A DNA stretch of 47,618 nucleotides from Bartonella sp. ML70XJBT.G (GTDB lineage: Bacteria; Pseudomonadota; Alphaproteobacteria; Rhizobiales; Rhizobiaceae): positions 1 through 47,618 of the forward strand of contig NZ_JAQITA010000017.1 of NCBI RefSeq assembly GCF_028618575.1. The letters are read 5' to 3'. Positions 18,879 through 29,505 of this stretch are shown piece by piece. The position numbers and the translations under genes were made by a program. Position 1 is the stretch's first letter, and each line of letters starts with the position of its first letter. Below the pieces are notes generated by a model. It did not search any database. It saw only the letters and a program-made list of their open reading frames with translations, and had not been told where the DNA came from.

Positions 18879-20288
18879 ATGACAACCGCTTCAGATATTA
18901 TCAAACAGATTGCAGACAACGAGATCCGTTTTGTCGATTTACGTTTTACTGATCCGCAAGGAAAATTACATCATGTCACAATGGATATTTCAGAAATCAA
19001 TGAAGATGCATTTAGCGATGGCGTTATGTTTGATGGTTCTTCAATCGCTGGGTGGAAAACAATTCATGAATCGGACATGATTTTGATACCAGACCCAGAA
19101 ACAGCACATATTGATCCTTTTTTTGCGCAATCAACTTTAGCCATATTCTGTGACGTACTTGAGCCTGTATCGGAAGAATTTTATCGTAGAGATCCTCGTT
19201 CTATCGCTAAAAGAGCTGAAGCTTATATGAAATCTTTAGGTATAGGTGATACAATCAACATAGGTCCAGAAGCAGAATTTTTTATCTTTGATGATGTACG
19301 CTATAAAACGACCCCTTACCACACAAACTTTCAACTTGATTCAAGTGAACTACCATCCAATGATGATACAGAATATGAAACGGGCAATCTTGGTCATCGC
19401 CCACGAATGAAGGGCGGTTATCTTCCCGTTCCCCCAATTGATTCCTGCCAAGATATGCGCTCTGAAATGCTCACAGCACTCAAAGATATGGGAGTCCGTG
19501 TAGAGAAACATCATCATGAAGTAGCAGCAGGACAGCATGAACTGGGTATTCGCTTTGATACACTCGTTCGCGAAGCTGATAAGATGCAAATTTTTAAATA
19601 TGTTGTGCACCAAATAGCCAATAGCTATGGGAAAACAGCAACTTTTATGCCAAAACCAGTATTTGGTGACAACGGCTCAGGCATGCATGTTCACATGTCT
19701 ATTTGGAAAGATGGCAAACCAATCTTTGCCGGCAGTGAGTATGCTGGACTATCAGAAACTTGCTTATTCTTTATCGGTGGGATCATTAAACACGCAAAAG
19801 CAATCAACGCCTTCACCAATCCCTCGACAAACTCTTATAAGCGTTTAGTGCCTGGTTATGAAGCGCCTGTCCTTCTTGCGTATTCCGCACGCAATCGTTC
19901 TGCATCTTGCCGTATTCCAATGAGTCGTTCACCAAATTCAAAACGCGTAGAAATACGTTTCCCAGATCCGGCAGCAAATCCTTATTTAGCCTTTTCTGCA
20001 CTTTTAATGGCTGGTCTTGATGGCATCAAAAATAAAATTCATCCTGGGCAGGCGATGGATAAAGATCTTTATGATCTTCCCTTAAAAGAACTTAAAGAAA
20101 TCCCTACAGTCTCAGCAAGTCTGCGCGAAGCACTTGAAGCACTTGATAAAGATCGCAGCTTTCTTAAAGCTGGGGACGTTTTCGATGATGACCAAATTAA
20201 TTCTTTCATTCAAATAAAAATGCAAGAAGTTTTACGTTACGAAACGACGCCCCATCCTGTTGAATTTGATATGTACTATTCTGTTTAA
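18879..20288 (+). CDS. glnA: Glutamine synthetase, type I
   Basis: The 469-residue enzyme makes glutamine from glutamate, ammonia and ATP. Visible motifs are [10 protein letters not shown], the metal ligands in [10 protein letters not shown], the ATP/glutamate segment [30 protein letters not shown], and the latch region NRSASCRIP. The adenylylation tyrosine is present in MDKDLYDLP (about residue 398), so control by GlnE remains possible. The ATG follows an aaggaa ribosome site. It lies 52 bp after the glnB remnant and ends in its own terminator. Normally PII and GlnE adjust this enzyme together; here the adjacent PII gene is dead. Confidence 0.97.
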   Translation: MTTASDIIKQIADNEIRFVDLRFTDPQGKLHHVTMDISEINEDAFSDGVMFDGSSIAGWKTIHESDMILIPDPETAHIDPFFAQSTLAIFCDVLEPVSEEFYRRDPRSIAKRAEAYMKSLGIGDTINIGPEAEFFIFDDVRYKTTPYHTNFQLDSSELPSNDDTEYETGNLGHRPRMKGGYLPVPPIDSCQDMRSEMLTALKDMGVRVEKHHHEVAAGQHELGIRFDTLVREADKMQIFKYVVHQIANSYGKTATFMPKPVFGDNGSGMHVHMSIWKDGKPIFAGSEYAGLSETCLFFIGGIIKHAKAINAFTNPSTNSYKRLVPGYEAPVLLAYSARNRSASCRIPMSRSPNSKRVEIRFPDPAANPYLAFSALLMAGLDGIKNKIHPGQAMDKDLYDLPLKELKEIPTVSASLREALEALDKDRSFLKAGDVFDDDQINSFIQIKMQEVLRYETTPHPVEFDMYYSV

Positions 20289-20315
20289 AGCATAATGAAT
20301 TATTCCTTTTATTTT

Positions 20316-20341
20316 AAAATGGAGAATAAAGTCTCCATTTT
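20316..20341 (+). terminator. glnA intrinsic terminator
   Basis: Perfect 10-bp arms (aaaatggaga at 20316-20325, tctccatttt at 20332-20341) with a 6-base loop, continuing into a T-run, 28 bases after the glnA stop codon. Confidence 0.85.
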
Positions 20342-20443
20342 TGTGGATATTCTTCTCATCACAAAGCACAAGTGGCTTTTGGCAAATATGCTTTTCCTTT
20401 ATAATTTCTTGGAATCCATTCACATCAATTAATAAGGTTTCTA

Positions 20444-20989
20444 ATGCTACGAATTCGTTCTTTATTTCTCATTCTTTTATGCATTGCCTTTATGATATCG
20501 ACAACTCAATCTTTTACAATTACAGATCAAAAACTTATAGACCTTGAACAAGCAGCATTTGCTTACAGCAAAGCAATTCAAAATGCCGATGCAAATGCTA
20601 TCTTAAATGCTATTCCCCCCCAGATTATCGACAGCTTAACGACTAAGAAAAAATTCAGTAAATCACAATTTCAACTAATCATGAAAAGCCAAATAGAACA
20701 GTTGGCCGAAAATTATAAAATCGAGAGTATCCACATTGACCAAAAACAAAAACGTGAAGGCAAACTTGATAATGGTATTCCTTATTTTGTTATACCGGTA
20801 GAATTTGTCACCATAACAAATACTGGAAAAAAATGCTCTATTCAAACCGAGCTTATTGCCATTCTTGATAATGACAAGTGGTATTTTATCCGTGGGAATG
20901 ATGAAGCAATCTTAAACATCACCAGTGAAGCATTTCCTGGTCTTGAAAAAATAAAAGTCAATCCTCAGAAAATCACAAAAATACTCTGA
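20444..20989 (+). CDS. Exported protein of unknown function
   Basis: The 181-residue protein begins with a signal peptide: basic start MLRIR, hydrophobic core LFLILLCIAFMIS and a likely cleavage near TQSF (residue 23). The mature part has an alpha-helical first half and a beta-rich second half (YFVIPVEFVTI, SIQTELIAIL, KWYFIRGND), a layout seen in NTF2/DUF4864-like folds, though I cannot assign a family. It is expected to be periplasmic. A C7 tract at 20615-20621 lies in the coding sequence and a G8 tract (21002-21009) just after the stop; both are unusual in this AT-rich context. The ATG follows an aataaggtt ribosome site. It is convergent with the ATP12 gene. Confidence 0.75.
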   Translation: MLRIRSLFLILLCIAFMISTTQSFTITDQKLIDLEQAAFAYSKAIQNADANAILNAIPPQIIDSLTTKKKFSKSQFQLIMKSQIEQLAENYKIESIHIDQKQKREGKLDNGIPYFVIPVEFVTITNTGKKCSIQTELIAILDNDKWYFIRGNDEAILNITSEAFPGLEKIKVNPQKITKIL

Positions 20990-21027
20990 TGAAAAAACAA
21001 AGGGGGGGGATAACTAAAAATTTTTTC

Positions 21028-21810
21028 TTACAAACAAGTAGTGATGACTGTAGCAGCAGCATAAAATTCAATTTTTTTATGAGCGCGGCGCGCCATTGCT
21101 TCTTTATCCGCCCCCCATTGTTCTATCATCCAATCTTCATCTAAATGGGCGATATTCCAAGCATGATCTGCATCCATTTTCCTCGCCGCAACAGCAAGAG
21201 CAATAAGTGCTGACCCTGTTAAAGTTGTCATCATATGCAGTGCAGCAAGCATATAAAGAGACTCAACTTTACGCAGATAATTGCTTACTGCTTGAACAGC
21301 TTCGCCTGATTGTTCAACATGGATAAGCCCTTCTGTTATATGAAAACGAGCACCAAGTTTTTCTTCTGCCCAATCTAATAAAGGATCCCACTGTTCACAT
21401 TGCCGTTGTACGAGCTCTTTTGGTGTTTGTGCACGATAAAAGACCATATCGCATGCAACAAAACGCAATAAATCTTCAAAAACAACCTGCATATCATCAG
21501 CAATGCCATCAATCACAGTATTCACAAGACGCGTCATTGGCATTTTTGCTGGATCAATAACTTGCTTTTGCTTTTCAAATTCCTTCGCCACAAATGCAGC
21601 AAACACTTCCGTTGGTACAAGGAAATGGCGCTTTGCCGGTGTTTTAACTGGACGTCCATCCAACAACAGAGAAAATCCCCCCTCCTCACAAACAACCTTG
21701 ACTTCCTTATAAAATCGTTGTGGTAGTGGTTGGCGAGAAAGATTTTGAATCTCCTGAACAGCATGATTTTCATTTAATGATCTATCAAAATGATTCAAAA
21801 TTTCGCGCAT
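21028..21810 (-). CDS. ATP12-family F1-ATPase assembly chaperone
   Basis: The 260-residue protein matches the ATP12 family, whose mitochondrial members bind the F1 alpha subunit during ATP synthase assembly; alphaproteobacterial versions probably do the same. Family segments include RFYKEV near residue 33, LLLDGRPVKTPAKRHFLVPT, KMPMTRLVNTVIDGI with its conserved TRL, and CDMVFYRA. The C-terminal part has the expected EDWMIEQWGADKEA. The start is ATG 21810. In relatives I recall, this gene follows rluC and a HAD-family hydrolase gene; rluC is upstream here, but a 690-bp gap replaces the hydrolase. Confidence 0.9.
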   Translation of the reverse strand: MREILNHFDRSLNENHAVQEIQNLSRQPLPQRFYKEVKVVCEEGGFSLLLDGRPVKTPAKRHFLVPTEVFAAFVAKEFEKQKQVIDPAKMPMTRLVNTVIDGIADDMQVVFEDLLRFVACDMVFYRAQTPKELVQRQCEQWDPLLDWAEEKLGARFHITEGLIHVEQSGEAVQAVSNYLRKVESLYMLAALHMMTTLTGSALIALAVAARKMDADHAWNIAHLDEDWMIEQWGADKEAMARRAHKKIEFYAAATVITTCL

Positions 21811-22499
21811 ATTGTTTCACCTCTGATATTTTCAAAAAATCAACTGTTTTTTAAGATTCCCTTTATGAAGGTTTGAGGCTATCTCCCTCCTGTCTTTAAA
21901 GAAGGAAAAAATCTTACCAGCCCCAATCTGATTAAAACTATATTTCATATCTCTTTTACAAACAAGACAATGGTTTTATTCATATATTAGCAGCAACCGT
22001 TAGAATAATTTTCAAAAAGAATTTATCTTGATTTAAAAACCTAAACGTTCTGAATTTGCTGAAGAAAGTGCATTCATCACCTTGCAAATTATTTATCTAC
22101 AAGAGGACATCTACACTGCAGCTTTTAAAATGTTTCTCACAAAATTTTAAAGCAGAAAAACGCACATTTCCCCAAATAGAGAGCAGTGCGTTTTACTTTT
22201 CATCCATCTTGCTTAACAGCTTCCCGCATCCATCTCGTTTCACATATCCAACTCATCCCCCTCTCGCGTAAAATTCTCCCTGCCTTATATTCCCGCCCTA
22301 AAAAACAATATTTTAGGACACAATAGGATAAAGAAAAATGTAGACAAAAATCTGTAAACAATACCTACAAATTCAGTACGAAAAATAAACTATTTTATAA
22401 CAATGACTTGACCTCTCTTCAGAATAAGTAAGAGAGGTCTCATCAAATCTGCTAAAAACTGCACAGCTGAAAAAACAAACAACAAAAACTTCTCTTTTT
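21811..22499. other. 690-bp gap between rluC and the ATP12 gene
   Basis: No convincing gene on either strand; the plus-strand frame 22056-22271 looks random. A perfect 10-bp inverted repeat lies at 22410-22439. The gap is near the size of the HAD-hydrolase gene I would expect here, but no DGT-type motif was found. Confidence 0.45.
22410..22439. repeat. Inverted repeat downstream of rluC
   Basis: Perfect 10-bp arms (gacctctctt and aagagaggtc) with a 10-base loop lie 60 bp past the rluC stop. Neither strand shows a following T-run, so termination is possible but not clear. Confidence 0.5.
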
Positions 22500-23483
22500 T
22501 TATTCTCTATCACCATCATTCTCATTAAAAGCCAAAAGATTAAAGCTTTGGATCATATGAGGTGGTAAGGGGGCGATAATATCCAATATCCCCCCTGAAG
22601 GATGAGGAATGCGAATTCGGCGTGCATGGAGATGAAGGCGATTTTGTATTCCCCCTGGTAACTCCCAATTACTATCGGAAAAAAAATATTTTGCATCACC
22701 GATAATAGGATGATCCATATAAGCAGCATGAACACGCAACTGGTGTGTTCTCCCCGTATAAGGTTCCATTTCAAGCCATGAAAGAGTACGCCCTCGCGTA
22801 TCTAAAACACGATAATAGGAAACCGCATGATAAGAGTCTGGCTCCCCATGTTCACAAACGCGCATTTTATCCCCTTGGGAAATACTATCTTTAACCATCC
22901 AAGTTGAAATCTTATCTTGCTTTTTTTTAGGCACACCGCGAACCAATGCCCAATAAGTCTTTTTCGTTTCGCGTGTTCGAAAAGCTGCCGTTAAAGCCTG
23001 TGCCGCCCCCCTTGATCGCGCAACGACAAGCACCCCTGATGTCTCACGATCAAGACGATGAACCAACCGCGGTTTTTCACCTTTTTTATTACGCCATGCC
23101 TCAAGCATACTATCCACATGACGTGTCAAACCAGAACCACCCTGTACGGCTAGACCAGCGGGTTTATTAAAAACAAAAATCTTTGGATCTTCATAAAGCA
23201 ACATTTTTTTCAAAACAGCTCCATCATCCCGTCCCCGAATTGTTTTATCCGTTACAGAAAAGCTTTCCTTGTTATCAACAGACAAAGGCGGCACACGAAC
23301 AGATTGCCCCATGAGAAGGCGCGTATCGGTTTTCACACGCCCACCATCAATGCGTATCTGGCCAGAACGCAGCAATTTTTGTAAATGCCCAAATCCAAGT
23401 CCTGGATAATGTACCTTAAACCAACGATCTAAGCGCATTCCATTTTCTTCTGCTTCAACTTTTTTTATTTCTACGCCTGCCAT
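22500..23483 (-). CDS. rluC: 23S rRNA pseudouridine synthase, RluC/RluD family
   Basis: The 327-residue enzyme converts selected uridines of 23S rRNA to pseudouridine. It has an N-terminal S4 RNA-binding domain (RLDRWFKVHYPGLGFGHLQ, residues 18-36, then the IRIDGGRVK loop) and the RluA-type catalytic domain with HRLDRETSGVLV (about residues 142-153), whose aspartate is the catalytic residue. GRTHQLRVH is the second family signature. RluC is the most likely member given the S4 domain and length, but RluD cannot be fully excluded. Start ATG 23483; ndvA is transcribed divergently. Confidence 0.9.
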   Translation of the reverse strand: MAGVEIKKVEAEENGMRLDRWFKVHYPGLGFGHLQKLLRSGQIRIDGGRVKTDTRLLMGQSVRVPPLSVDNKESFSVTDKTIRGRDDGAVLKKMLLYEDPKIFVFNKPAGLAVQGGSGLTRHVDSMLEAWRNKKGEKPRLVHRLDRETSGVLVVARSRGAAQALTAAFRTRETKKTYWALVRGVPKKKQDKISTWMVKDSISQGDKMRVCEHGEPDSYHAVSYYRVLDTRGRTLSWLEMEPYTGRTHQLRVHAAYMDHPIIGDAKYFFSDSNWELPGGIQNRLHLHARRIRIPHPSGGILDIIAPLPPHMIQSFNLLAFNENDGDRE

Positions 23484-23713
23484 GAAAGTTCCCTTACCAA
23501 GTAATTTTTCCCAATAATTTGATTAACCCGTTTTACGCCTCGGCTTGTATAAACGCAAAAATCTCTATCCCATAGAGCCACTTTATCACACCATATTACA
23601 GTAAGTATCTAAAATTGCCTTTTCTTCACGGGCAAATTTTATTAGCTCAAGATCGAGTGCTTATAAGAATCGATAAGCTTTATGCTTGCGGTAGCGAGTG
23701 GAGATCATCACCT

Positions 23714-25501
23714 ATGTCATTATTCAAAACCTATGTGCGTGTCCTCACTTATTTAAACAGAGAAAAAAATTCATCTTTTTTAATCTGTAGTGCTAATGTT
23801 ATGTTGGCTCTTATCACCATTGCGGAACCTATTTTATTTGGACGCGTCATTGACGCTATTACAGAAAAAACAGATATTATTGTTACCCTTACAATTTGGG
23901 TATGCTTTGGTCTTTTTCATATTATCGCTTATGTACTTGTTGCACGCAGTGCGGACCGCTTAGCACATAGACGCCGCTTAGCTGTTTTAACAGAATCTTT
24001 CGAACGTATTATCGCTATGCCTCTCATCTGGCATCAACAGCGTGGAACCTCTAACGCTCTTCATACACTTTTGCGTGCTGTAGACTCCATGTCAACCATA
24101 TGGCTTGATTTTATGCGTCAACATCTCTCAACTCTTGTCGCATTATTCATTCTCCTTCCCATAGCATTTAACATGAATTGGCGTCTCTCAACAGTCTTGG
24201 TTGTGCTTGCTATCATTTATGTCTTGATTGCACGTTTAGTAATGCAAAAAACAAAAGATGGGCAAGCCGCTGTCGAGCGTTATCATCATAACCTTTTTCA
24301 ACATGTCACGGATTCAATCACTAACGTTTCCATCGTACAAAGCTATAACCGAATAAAGGAAGAAACTTCCATATTGCATCAGCATACGCGAGAGCTTCTT
24401 AAAGCACAAAATCCTGTTCTCAATTGGTGGGCTCTTGCCAGTGGCTTAAATCGAATGGCTTCAACCATTTCAATCGTTTGTGTCCTTTTGCTTGGAGCTT
24501 TTTTTGTCATAACAGATCAATTACGTGTCGGTGAAGTCGTTGCTTTTGTCGGATTCGCACAATTAATGATTGGTCGTCTTGATCAAATGAGCGGTTTTAT
24601 TAATTTAACCGTCTCCTCACAAGCAAAACTACAGGAATTTTTTGCAATGGAAGACTCAACCCTTCAGAGCAAAGAACCTGAAAATCTCCCCTCTCTGAAA
24701 AATGTTAAGGGGGCGATACAATTTCATCAGGTAACCTATAAGTTTCCCAATTCTTCTCAAGGTGTTTTTAATATCTCTTTTGAAATTAAAAAAGGACAAA
24801 CCGTTGCGATTGTAGGACCAACAGGTGCTGGTAAGACAACATTAATGAATCTCTTACAGCGCATATATGAACCTACCTTTGGGCATATCTCCATTGATGG
24901 AATCAATATACGCTCTGTGAATCGTGAATCCTTACGAAAATCTCTAGCAACAGTATTTCAAGATGCTGGTCTTTTCAACCGTACTATTCACGACAACATT
25001 GCGATAGGAAAAGAAACTGCAACATATAAAGAGCTTTATGAAGCAGCAAAAATAGCCGCTGCGCATGATTTTATTCTCAAAAAAGCGGATTGTTACAACA
25101 CAATAATCGGCGAGCAAGGTTCTCAATTGTCAGGTGGAGAAAAACAACGATTAGCAATCGCACGCGCTGTTTTAAAAGATGCGCCCATTCTCATACTCGA
25201 TGAAGCAACCAGTGCTCTTGATGTTGAAACGGAAGCGCGCGTCAAGGATGCTCTTGACTGTATAAGCTACAACCGCACCACTTTTATTATAGCTCATCGT
25301 CTCTCAACAATACGCAATGCGGATGTTGTGCTTTTTCTAGAACAAGGGCATTTAATTGAAAAAGGAAGCTTTCAAGAATTGATCAATAAAAGAGGTCGTT
25401 TTTATGAACTCTTAAAAGCCAGTGGCTTGTCAATCAATCAACCCAAAATAGAAGAAAAGGATGAAACCATATTTCCTTTGCACGAAGCCATGGCATCATA
25501 A
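23714..25501 (+). CDS. ndvA: Cyclic beta-1,2-glucan ABC exporter (NdvA/ChvA type)
   Basis: The 595-residue half-transporter fuses a six-span membrane domain (about 1-310) to an ATPase domain. Walker A is GPTGAGKTT near residue 366, the signature LSGGEKQR near 472, and Walker B ILILDEATSALD near 490. The membrane domain (WHQQRGTSNALHTLLRA, SNVSIVQSYNRI) matches NdvA/ChvA of rhizobia, Brucella and Agrobacterium, which exports cyclic beta-1,2-glucan to the periplasm and matters for host interaction. No glucan synthase gene is in the window, so the substrate is inferred. The ATG at 23714 begins the usual MSLFKTY; the frame extends to 23615, but the extra 33 residues resemble nothing known. Confidence 0.9.
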   Translation: MSLFKTYVRVLTYLNREKNSSFLICSANVMLALITIAEPILFGRVIDAITEKTDIIVTLTIWVCFGLFHIIAYVLVARSADRLAHRRRLAVLTESFERIIAMPLIWHQQRGTSNALHTLLRAVDSMSTIWLDFMRQHLSTLVALFILLPIAFNMNWRLSTVLVVLAIIYVLIARLVMQKTKDGQAAVERYHHNLFQHVTDSITNVSIVQSYNRIKEETSILHQHTRELLKAQNPVLNWWALASGLNRMASTISIVCVLLLGAFFVITDQLRVGEVVAFVGFAQLMIGRLDQMSGFINLTVSSQAKLQEFFAMEDSTLQSKEPENLPSLKNVKGAIQFHQVTYKFPNSSQGVFNISFEIKKGQTVAIVGPTGAGKTTLMNLLQRIYEPTFGHISIDGINIRSVNRESLRKSLATVFQDAGLFNRTIHDNIAIGKETATYKELYEAAKIAAAHDFILKKADCYNTIIGEQGSQLSGGEKQRLAIARAVLKDAPILILDEATSALDVETEARVKDALDCISYNRTTFIIAHRLSTIRNADVVLFLEQGHLIEKGSFQELINKRGRFYELLKASGLSINQPKIEEKDETIFPLHEAMAS

Positions 25502-25591
25502 AACAACATCTCCAGCTTTAAGAAAGAAGCGTATCTAAAACACAAGGTACTTCTAACAGATCGCAAAACGAAGCAACACAAAGGAGAAGAG

Positions 25592-28255
25592 TTATCCTTC
25601 CAGAGCAGCTTTTAATGCCGCAAGTGCCTCCTCAGCCTTGCTTCCCTCAGGACCGCCAGCTTGTGCCATATCAGGACGCCCCCCACCACCTTGTCCACCA
25701 AGGACAGCTGAAAGAATACGCACCAAATCAACAGCATTTAACTTATCCGTCAAATTATCCGTAACGCCAACAACAGCACTCCCCTTGCCATCCTCTGAAA
25801 CAGCAATAAAAGCAACAACCCCTGATCCAATCTGTTTTTTACCAGAATCAACGAGCGCCTTAAGATCTCGTGGTGAAATCTTGTTCACAACACGTCCCAT
25901 AAAAGGAATACCATTGATGACAGCAACATCTTCTTGACCACCTTGTCTTGTCGCACCACTCAGCAGCATTTTTTTGCGCACATTATTCAATTCTTTTTCA
26001 AGTTTACGACGATCTTCAAGCAAGATTTGTATCCGCTCTTCCACTCCAATAGCAGAAGTTTTTAAAAGATCAGCCATTTCATGGAGACGCGCATCTTGGC
26101 GGCTCAGATAAAGACGCGCTGCGGTACCTGTCAAAGCTTCAATACGACGCACTCCGGATGCTACAGAACTTTCAGAAACAATATGAATTAAACCAATATC
26201 CCCTGTTCTCTCCACATGTGTCCCTCCACAAAGTTCAATGGACCAATTGTTTTTTAATTTTCCCTGCTCACACTGGTTTCCCATAGCAACAACACGCACT
26301 TCATCACCATATTTCTCACCAAACAGTGCCATTGCCCCTTCAGAAATTGCATCATCCACCAGCATGAGGCGGGTTGTGACCTCGCTATTTTGCAAAACAA
26401 TGTCATTTGCTAAATCTTCTATTTTTTTTAATTCTTCTGCAGAAACAGATTTTGGATGAGAAAAATCAAAACGCAACCGCTCCGGCGAAACAAGAGAGCC
26501 CTTCTGGGTCACATGAGATCCCAATACTTGACGTAAAGCTTCGTGCAATAAATGAGTAGCAGAATGATTCGCACGGATTTTTTTACGCCGAACACCATCA
26601 ACGGTTAAATCTACACAATCAGACCGCACCGCCTGACCAGTTTGAACCTCTCCAATATGGATAACAACCCCATCAGCCTTTTTCTGGGTATCATGCACTT
26701 CAAAAACAAAGTTCTCACCAGCAATGATACCACTATCACCGATCTGCCCACCAGCTTCACCATAAAAAGGTGTCTGATTCACAACAAGAATAGCCTTCTG
26801 TCCTGCAGAAATATCATCAACAATCTTACCATCACGCACAAGAGCCGTAACAATACCTTTGGCTTTTTCTGTTTCATAACCCAAAAATTCTGTCGCTCCT
26901 ACCTGATCACGAACAGAAAACCAAATTGCCTCTGTTTGAGCTTCACCAGAACCAGACCAATTGGCACGCGCTTCCTCTTTCTGGCGTTCCATCGCTTTAT
27001 CAAAGGCTTCAACATCAACAGATATTCCACGACGCCGAAGAACATCTTGCGTCAAATCTAGTGGAAAACCATAGGTATCATAAAGTTTGAAAGCAACTTC
27101 ACCATTTAAATCATCTCCTTCTTTAAGATGGGTACTTGCTTCATTTAACAATCCAAGTCCTCGTTCAAGAGTCTTACGAAAGCGCATTTCTTCTAATTTC
27201 AAAGTTTCCGAAATCAAAGATTCAGCACGCACCAACTCAGGATAAGCTTGTCCCATTTCACGAATTAAAGCAGGCAAAAGACGCCACATTAAGGGCTCTT
27301 TAGCACCAAGAAGATGCGCATGCCGCATAGCACGACGCATAATACGCCGTAAAACATATCCCCTTCCCTCATTGGAAGGAAGAACACCATCGGCAATCAA
27401 AAATGCGCATGAACGCAGATGATCCGCAATAACACGGTGGCTCACCATAAAGTCACCCGTTTCCTCAACTCCTGTAATTTCCACTGATGCAGCAATCAAT
27501 GCACGAAAAAGGTCAATATCATAATTATCATGCACCCCCTGTAAAACAGCAGCGATACGTTCTAATCCCATACCTGTATCAATAGAAGGATGAGGCAATT
27601 CAATACGCTGTTCCTTGTCAAGCTGTTCATATTGCATAAAGACAAGATTCCAAATCTCAATAAAGCGATCCCCCTCTTCACTTGCACTTCCAGGAGGACC
27701 TCCCCAAATTTCATCACCATGATCATAAAAAATCTCTGAACAAGGACCACAGGGACCAGTTTCGCCCATCGACCAAAAATTATCTGCCGTTGCAATACGG
27801 ATAATTTTTTTGTCTGGAAGACCGGAGATTTTACGCCATAACTGTGCCGCAACATCATCACTCTGATAAACGGTCACCAACAATTTATCTTTGGGAAGAC
27901 AAAATTCTCTTGTTAAAAGATTCCATGATAAAAAAATGGCCTCTTCTTTGAAATAATCACCAAAAGAAAAATTGCCCAGCATCTCAAAAAATGTATGATG
28001 GCGTGCTGTATAGCCAACATTATCAAGATCATTATGCTTTCCACCCGCACGAACACATTTTTGCGCCGTTGCTGCTTTTTTATAAGAACGCTGTTCAAGT
28101 CCAGTAAAAACATTCTTAAACTGTACCATTCCTGCATTTGTAAACATAAGTGTGGGATCATTCCGTGGAACAAGTGGGCTAGAAGAAAGAACCTCATGCC
28201 CTTGAAGACGAAAATAATCTAAGAAAGTTGATCGTATGTTCTTAACGCTATTCAT
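25592..28255 (-). CDS. alaS: Alanyl-tRNA synthetase
   Basis: The 887-residue class II synthetase charges tRNA-Ala and edits mischarged serine and glycine. The aminoacylation domain starts at [15 protein letters not shown] and contains [16 protein letters not shown]. The editing domain shows [13 protein letters not shown] (HxxxH) and [13 protein letters not shown] with its zinc-binding Cys and His. The C-terminal oligomerisation domain ends in the glycine-rich [16 protein letters not shown]. The start at 28255 follows aggtg and gives the usual N-terminus; the frame extends eight codons upstream to 28279. It follows recA on the same strand with a 200-bp gap. Confidence 0.97.
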   Translation of the reverse strand: MNSVKNIRSTFLDYFRLQGHEVLSSSPLVPRNDPTLMFTNAGMVQFKNVFTGLEQRSYKKAATAQKCVRAGGKHNDLDNVGYTARHHTFFEMLGNFSFGDYFKEEAIFLSWNLLTREFCLPKDKLLVTVYQSDDVAAQLWRKISGLPDKKIIRIATADNFWSMGETGPCGPCSEIFYDHGDEIWGGPPGSASEEGDRFIEIWNLVFMQYEQLDKEQRIELPHPSIDTGMGLERIAAVLQGVHDNYDIDLFRALIAASVEITGVEETGDFMVSHRVIADHLRSCAFLIADGVLPSNEGRGYVLRRIMRRAMRHAHLLGAKEPLMWRLLPALIREMGQAYPELVRAESLISETLKLEEMRFRKTLERGLGLLNEASTHLKEGDDLNGEVAFKLYDTYGFPLDLTQDVLRRRGISVDVEAFDKAMERQKEEARANWSGSGEAQTEAIWFSVRDQVGATEFLGYETEKAKGIVTALVRDGKIVDDISAGQKAILVVNQTPFYGEAGGQIGDSGIIAGENFVFEVHDTQKKADGVVIHIGEVQTGQAVRSDCVDLTVDGVRRKKIRANHSATHLLHEALRQVLGSHVTQKGSLVSPERLRFDFSHPKSVSAEELKKIEDLANDIVLQNSEVTTRLMLVDDAISEGAMALFGEKYGDEVRVVAMGNQCEQGKLKNNWSIELCGGTHVERTGDIGLIHIVSESSVASGVRRIEALTGTAARLYLSRQDARLHEMADLLKTSAIGVEERIQILLEDRRKLEKELNNVRKKMLLSGATRQGGQEDVAVINGIPFMGRVVNKISPRDLKALVDSGKKQIGSGVVAFIAVSEDGKGSAVVGVTDNLTDKLNAVDLVRILSAVLGGQGGGGRPDMAQAGGPEGSKAEEALAALKAALEG

Positions 28256-28461
28256 ATCAACACCTGCAAAATACAGCACAAAATACTAAAAGCAAAAAGC
28301 ACCCTTATTAAATATCCTCTTTGCCAAGCTTGGAGTCAATTTAATCAAAGAGTGAAATATTTGCTTAAAAAATGAGAAATAAGCGATCTTATAGTTAAAA
28401 ACTTGAACAAATAAAAATAGAAAAATTTAAAATGAAGCAATGACAGTAAAAAAACGCCCCA

Positions 28462-29505
28462 TCAAATGACTTCATCGCTTTCTGTCGTATCTGACCCTGC
28501 ATTTTCTAGCAATTCAATGGCAATCAAACCAGCATTTTGACGCAAAGCTGTCTCAATTTCTGCAGCGATTTCCACGTTCTCACGCAAAAACTGCTTCGCA
28601 TTTTCTCGTCCCTGTCCTAAACGCTGAGAATTATAAGAGAACCACGAACCAGATTTCTCTACAATACCAACTTTAACTCCTAAATCAATCAACTCACCTA
28701 ATTTAGAAATACCTTCACCATAAATAATATCAAACTCAACTTGTTTGAATGGAGGTGCCAATTTATTTTTGACCACTTTAACACGGGTTTGATTGCCAAC
28801 AATCACATCTCTATCTTTAATGGAACCAATACGGCGAATATCCAAACGAACAGAAGCATAAAACTTTAAGGCATTCCCACCTGTTGTTGTTTCAGGAGAG
28901 CCAAACATCACACCAATTTTCATGCGAATTTGATTAATAAAGATCACCATACAGTTAGAGCGGAAAATTGACGCTGTAAGTTTCCGCAAAGCTTTACTCA
29001 TTAAGCGAGCTTGCAATCCAGGTAAAGCATCACCCATTTCACCATCAATTTCTGCACGTGGTGTTAAAGCTGCCACAGAATCAACGACAAGCACATCAAC
29101 AGCGCCAGAACGTACCAATGTTTCTGTAATTTCCAACGCCTGTTCACCCGTATCAGGCTGAGAAATAAACAAGTTTTCTAAATCAACGCCAAGCTTGCGT
29201 GCATAAATAGGATCAAGAGCGTGCTCCGCATCAATAAAAGCACAAATTCCACCAATTTTTTGTGCCTCAGCAATAGCATGAAGAGCCAATGTTGTTTTTC
29301 CAGAACTTTCTGGTCCATAAATCTCAACAATACGCCCTTTCGGTAATCCACCAACTCCTAAAGCAATATCCAAGGACAAAGAACCCGTTGGGATTGTTTC
29401 AATTTCAACAACCTGCTCCTTTTGCCCAAGACGCATAATGGAGCCTTTACCGAAAGAACGTTCAATTTGAGCGAGAGCAGCATCGAGAGCTTTTGTTTTA
29501 TCCAC
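28462..29505 (-). CDS. recA: Recombinase A
   Basis: The 347-residue RecA forms ATP-dependent filaments on single-stranded DNA, catalyses strand exchange and promotes LexA self-cleavage. Walker A is GPESSGKTT (about residue 65); the ATP-sensing glutamate region and loop L2 ([15 protein letters not shown]) are intact. The C-terminus is short and acidic (DTTESDEVI), as usual. The start is ATG 29505. A perfect palindrome lies 35 bp upstream. The gene is followed by a gggcgttttttt run on the minus strand that may aid termination. Confidence 0.98.
   Translation of the reverse strand: MDKTKALDAALAQIERSFGKGSIMRLGQKEQVVEIETIPTGSLSLDIALGVGGLPKGRIVEIYGPESSGKTTLALHAIAEAQKIGGICAFIDAEHALDPIYARKLGVDLENLFISQPDTGEQALEITETLVRSGAVDVLVVDSVAALTPRAEIDGEMGDALPGLQARLMSKALRKLTASIFRSNCMVIFINQIRMKIGVMFGSPETTTGGNALKFYASVRLDIRRIGSIKDRDVIVGNQTRVKVVKNKLAPPFKQVEFDIIYGEGISKLGELIDLGVKVGIVEKSGSWFSYNSQRLGQGRENAKQFLRENVEIAAEIETALRQNAGLIAIELLENAGSDTTESDEVI

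Noticed and set aside
22056-22271. 71-codon plus-strand frame between the ATP12 gene and rluC
   Set aside because: No ribosome site and a Ser/Phe/Pro-rich chance composition.
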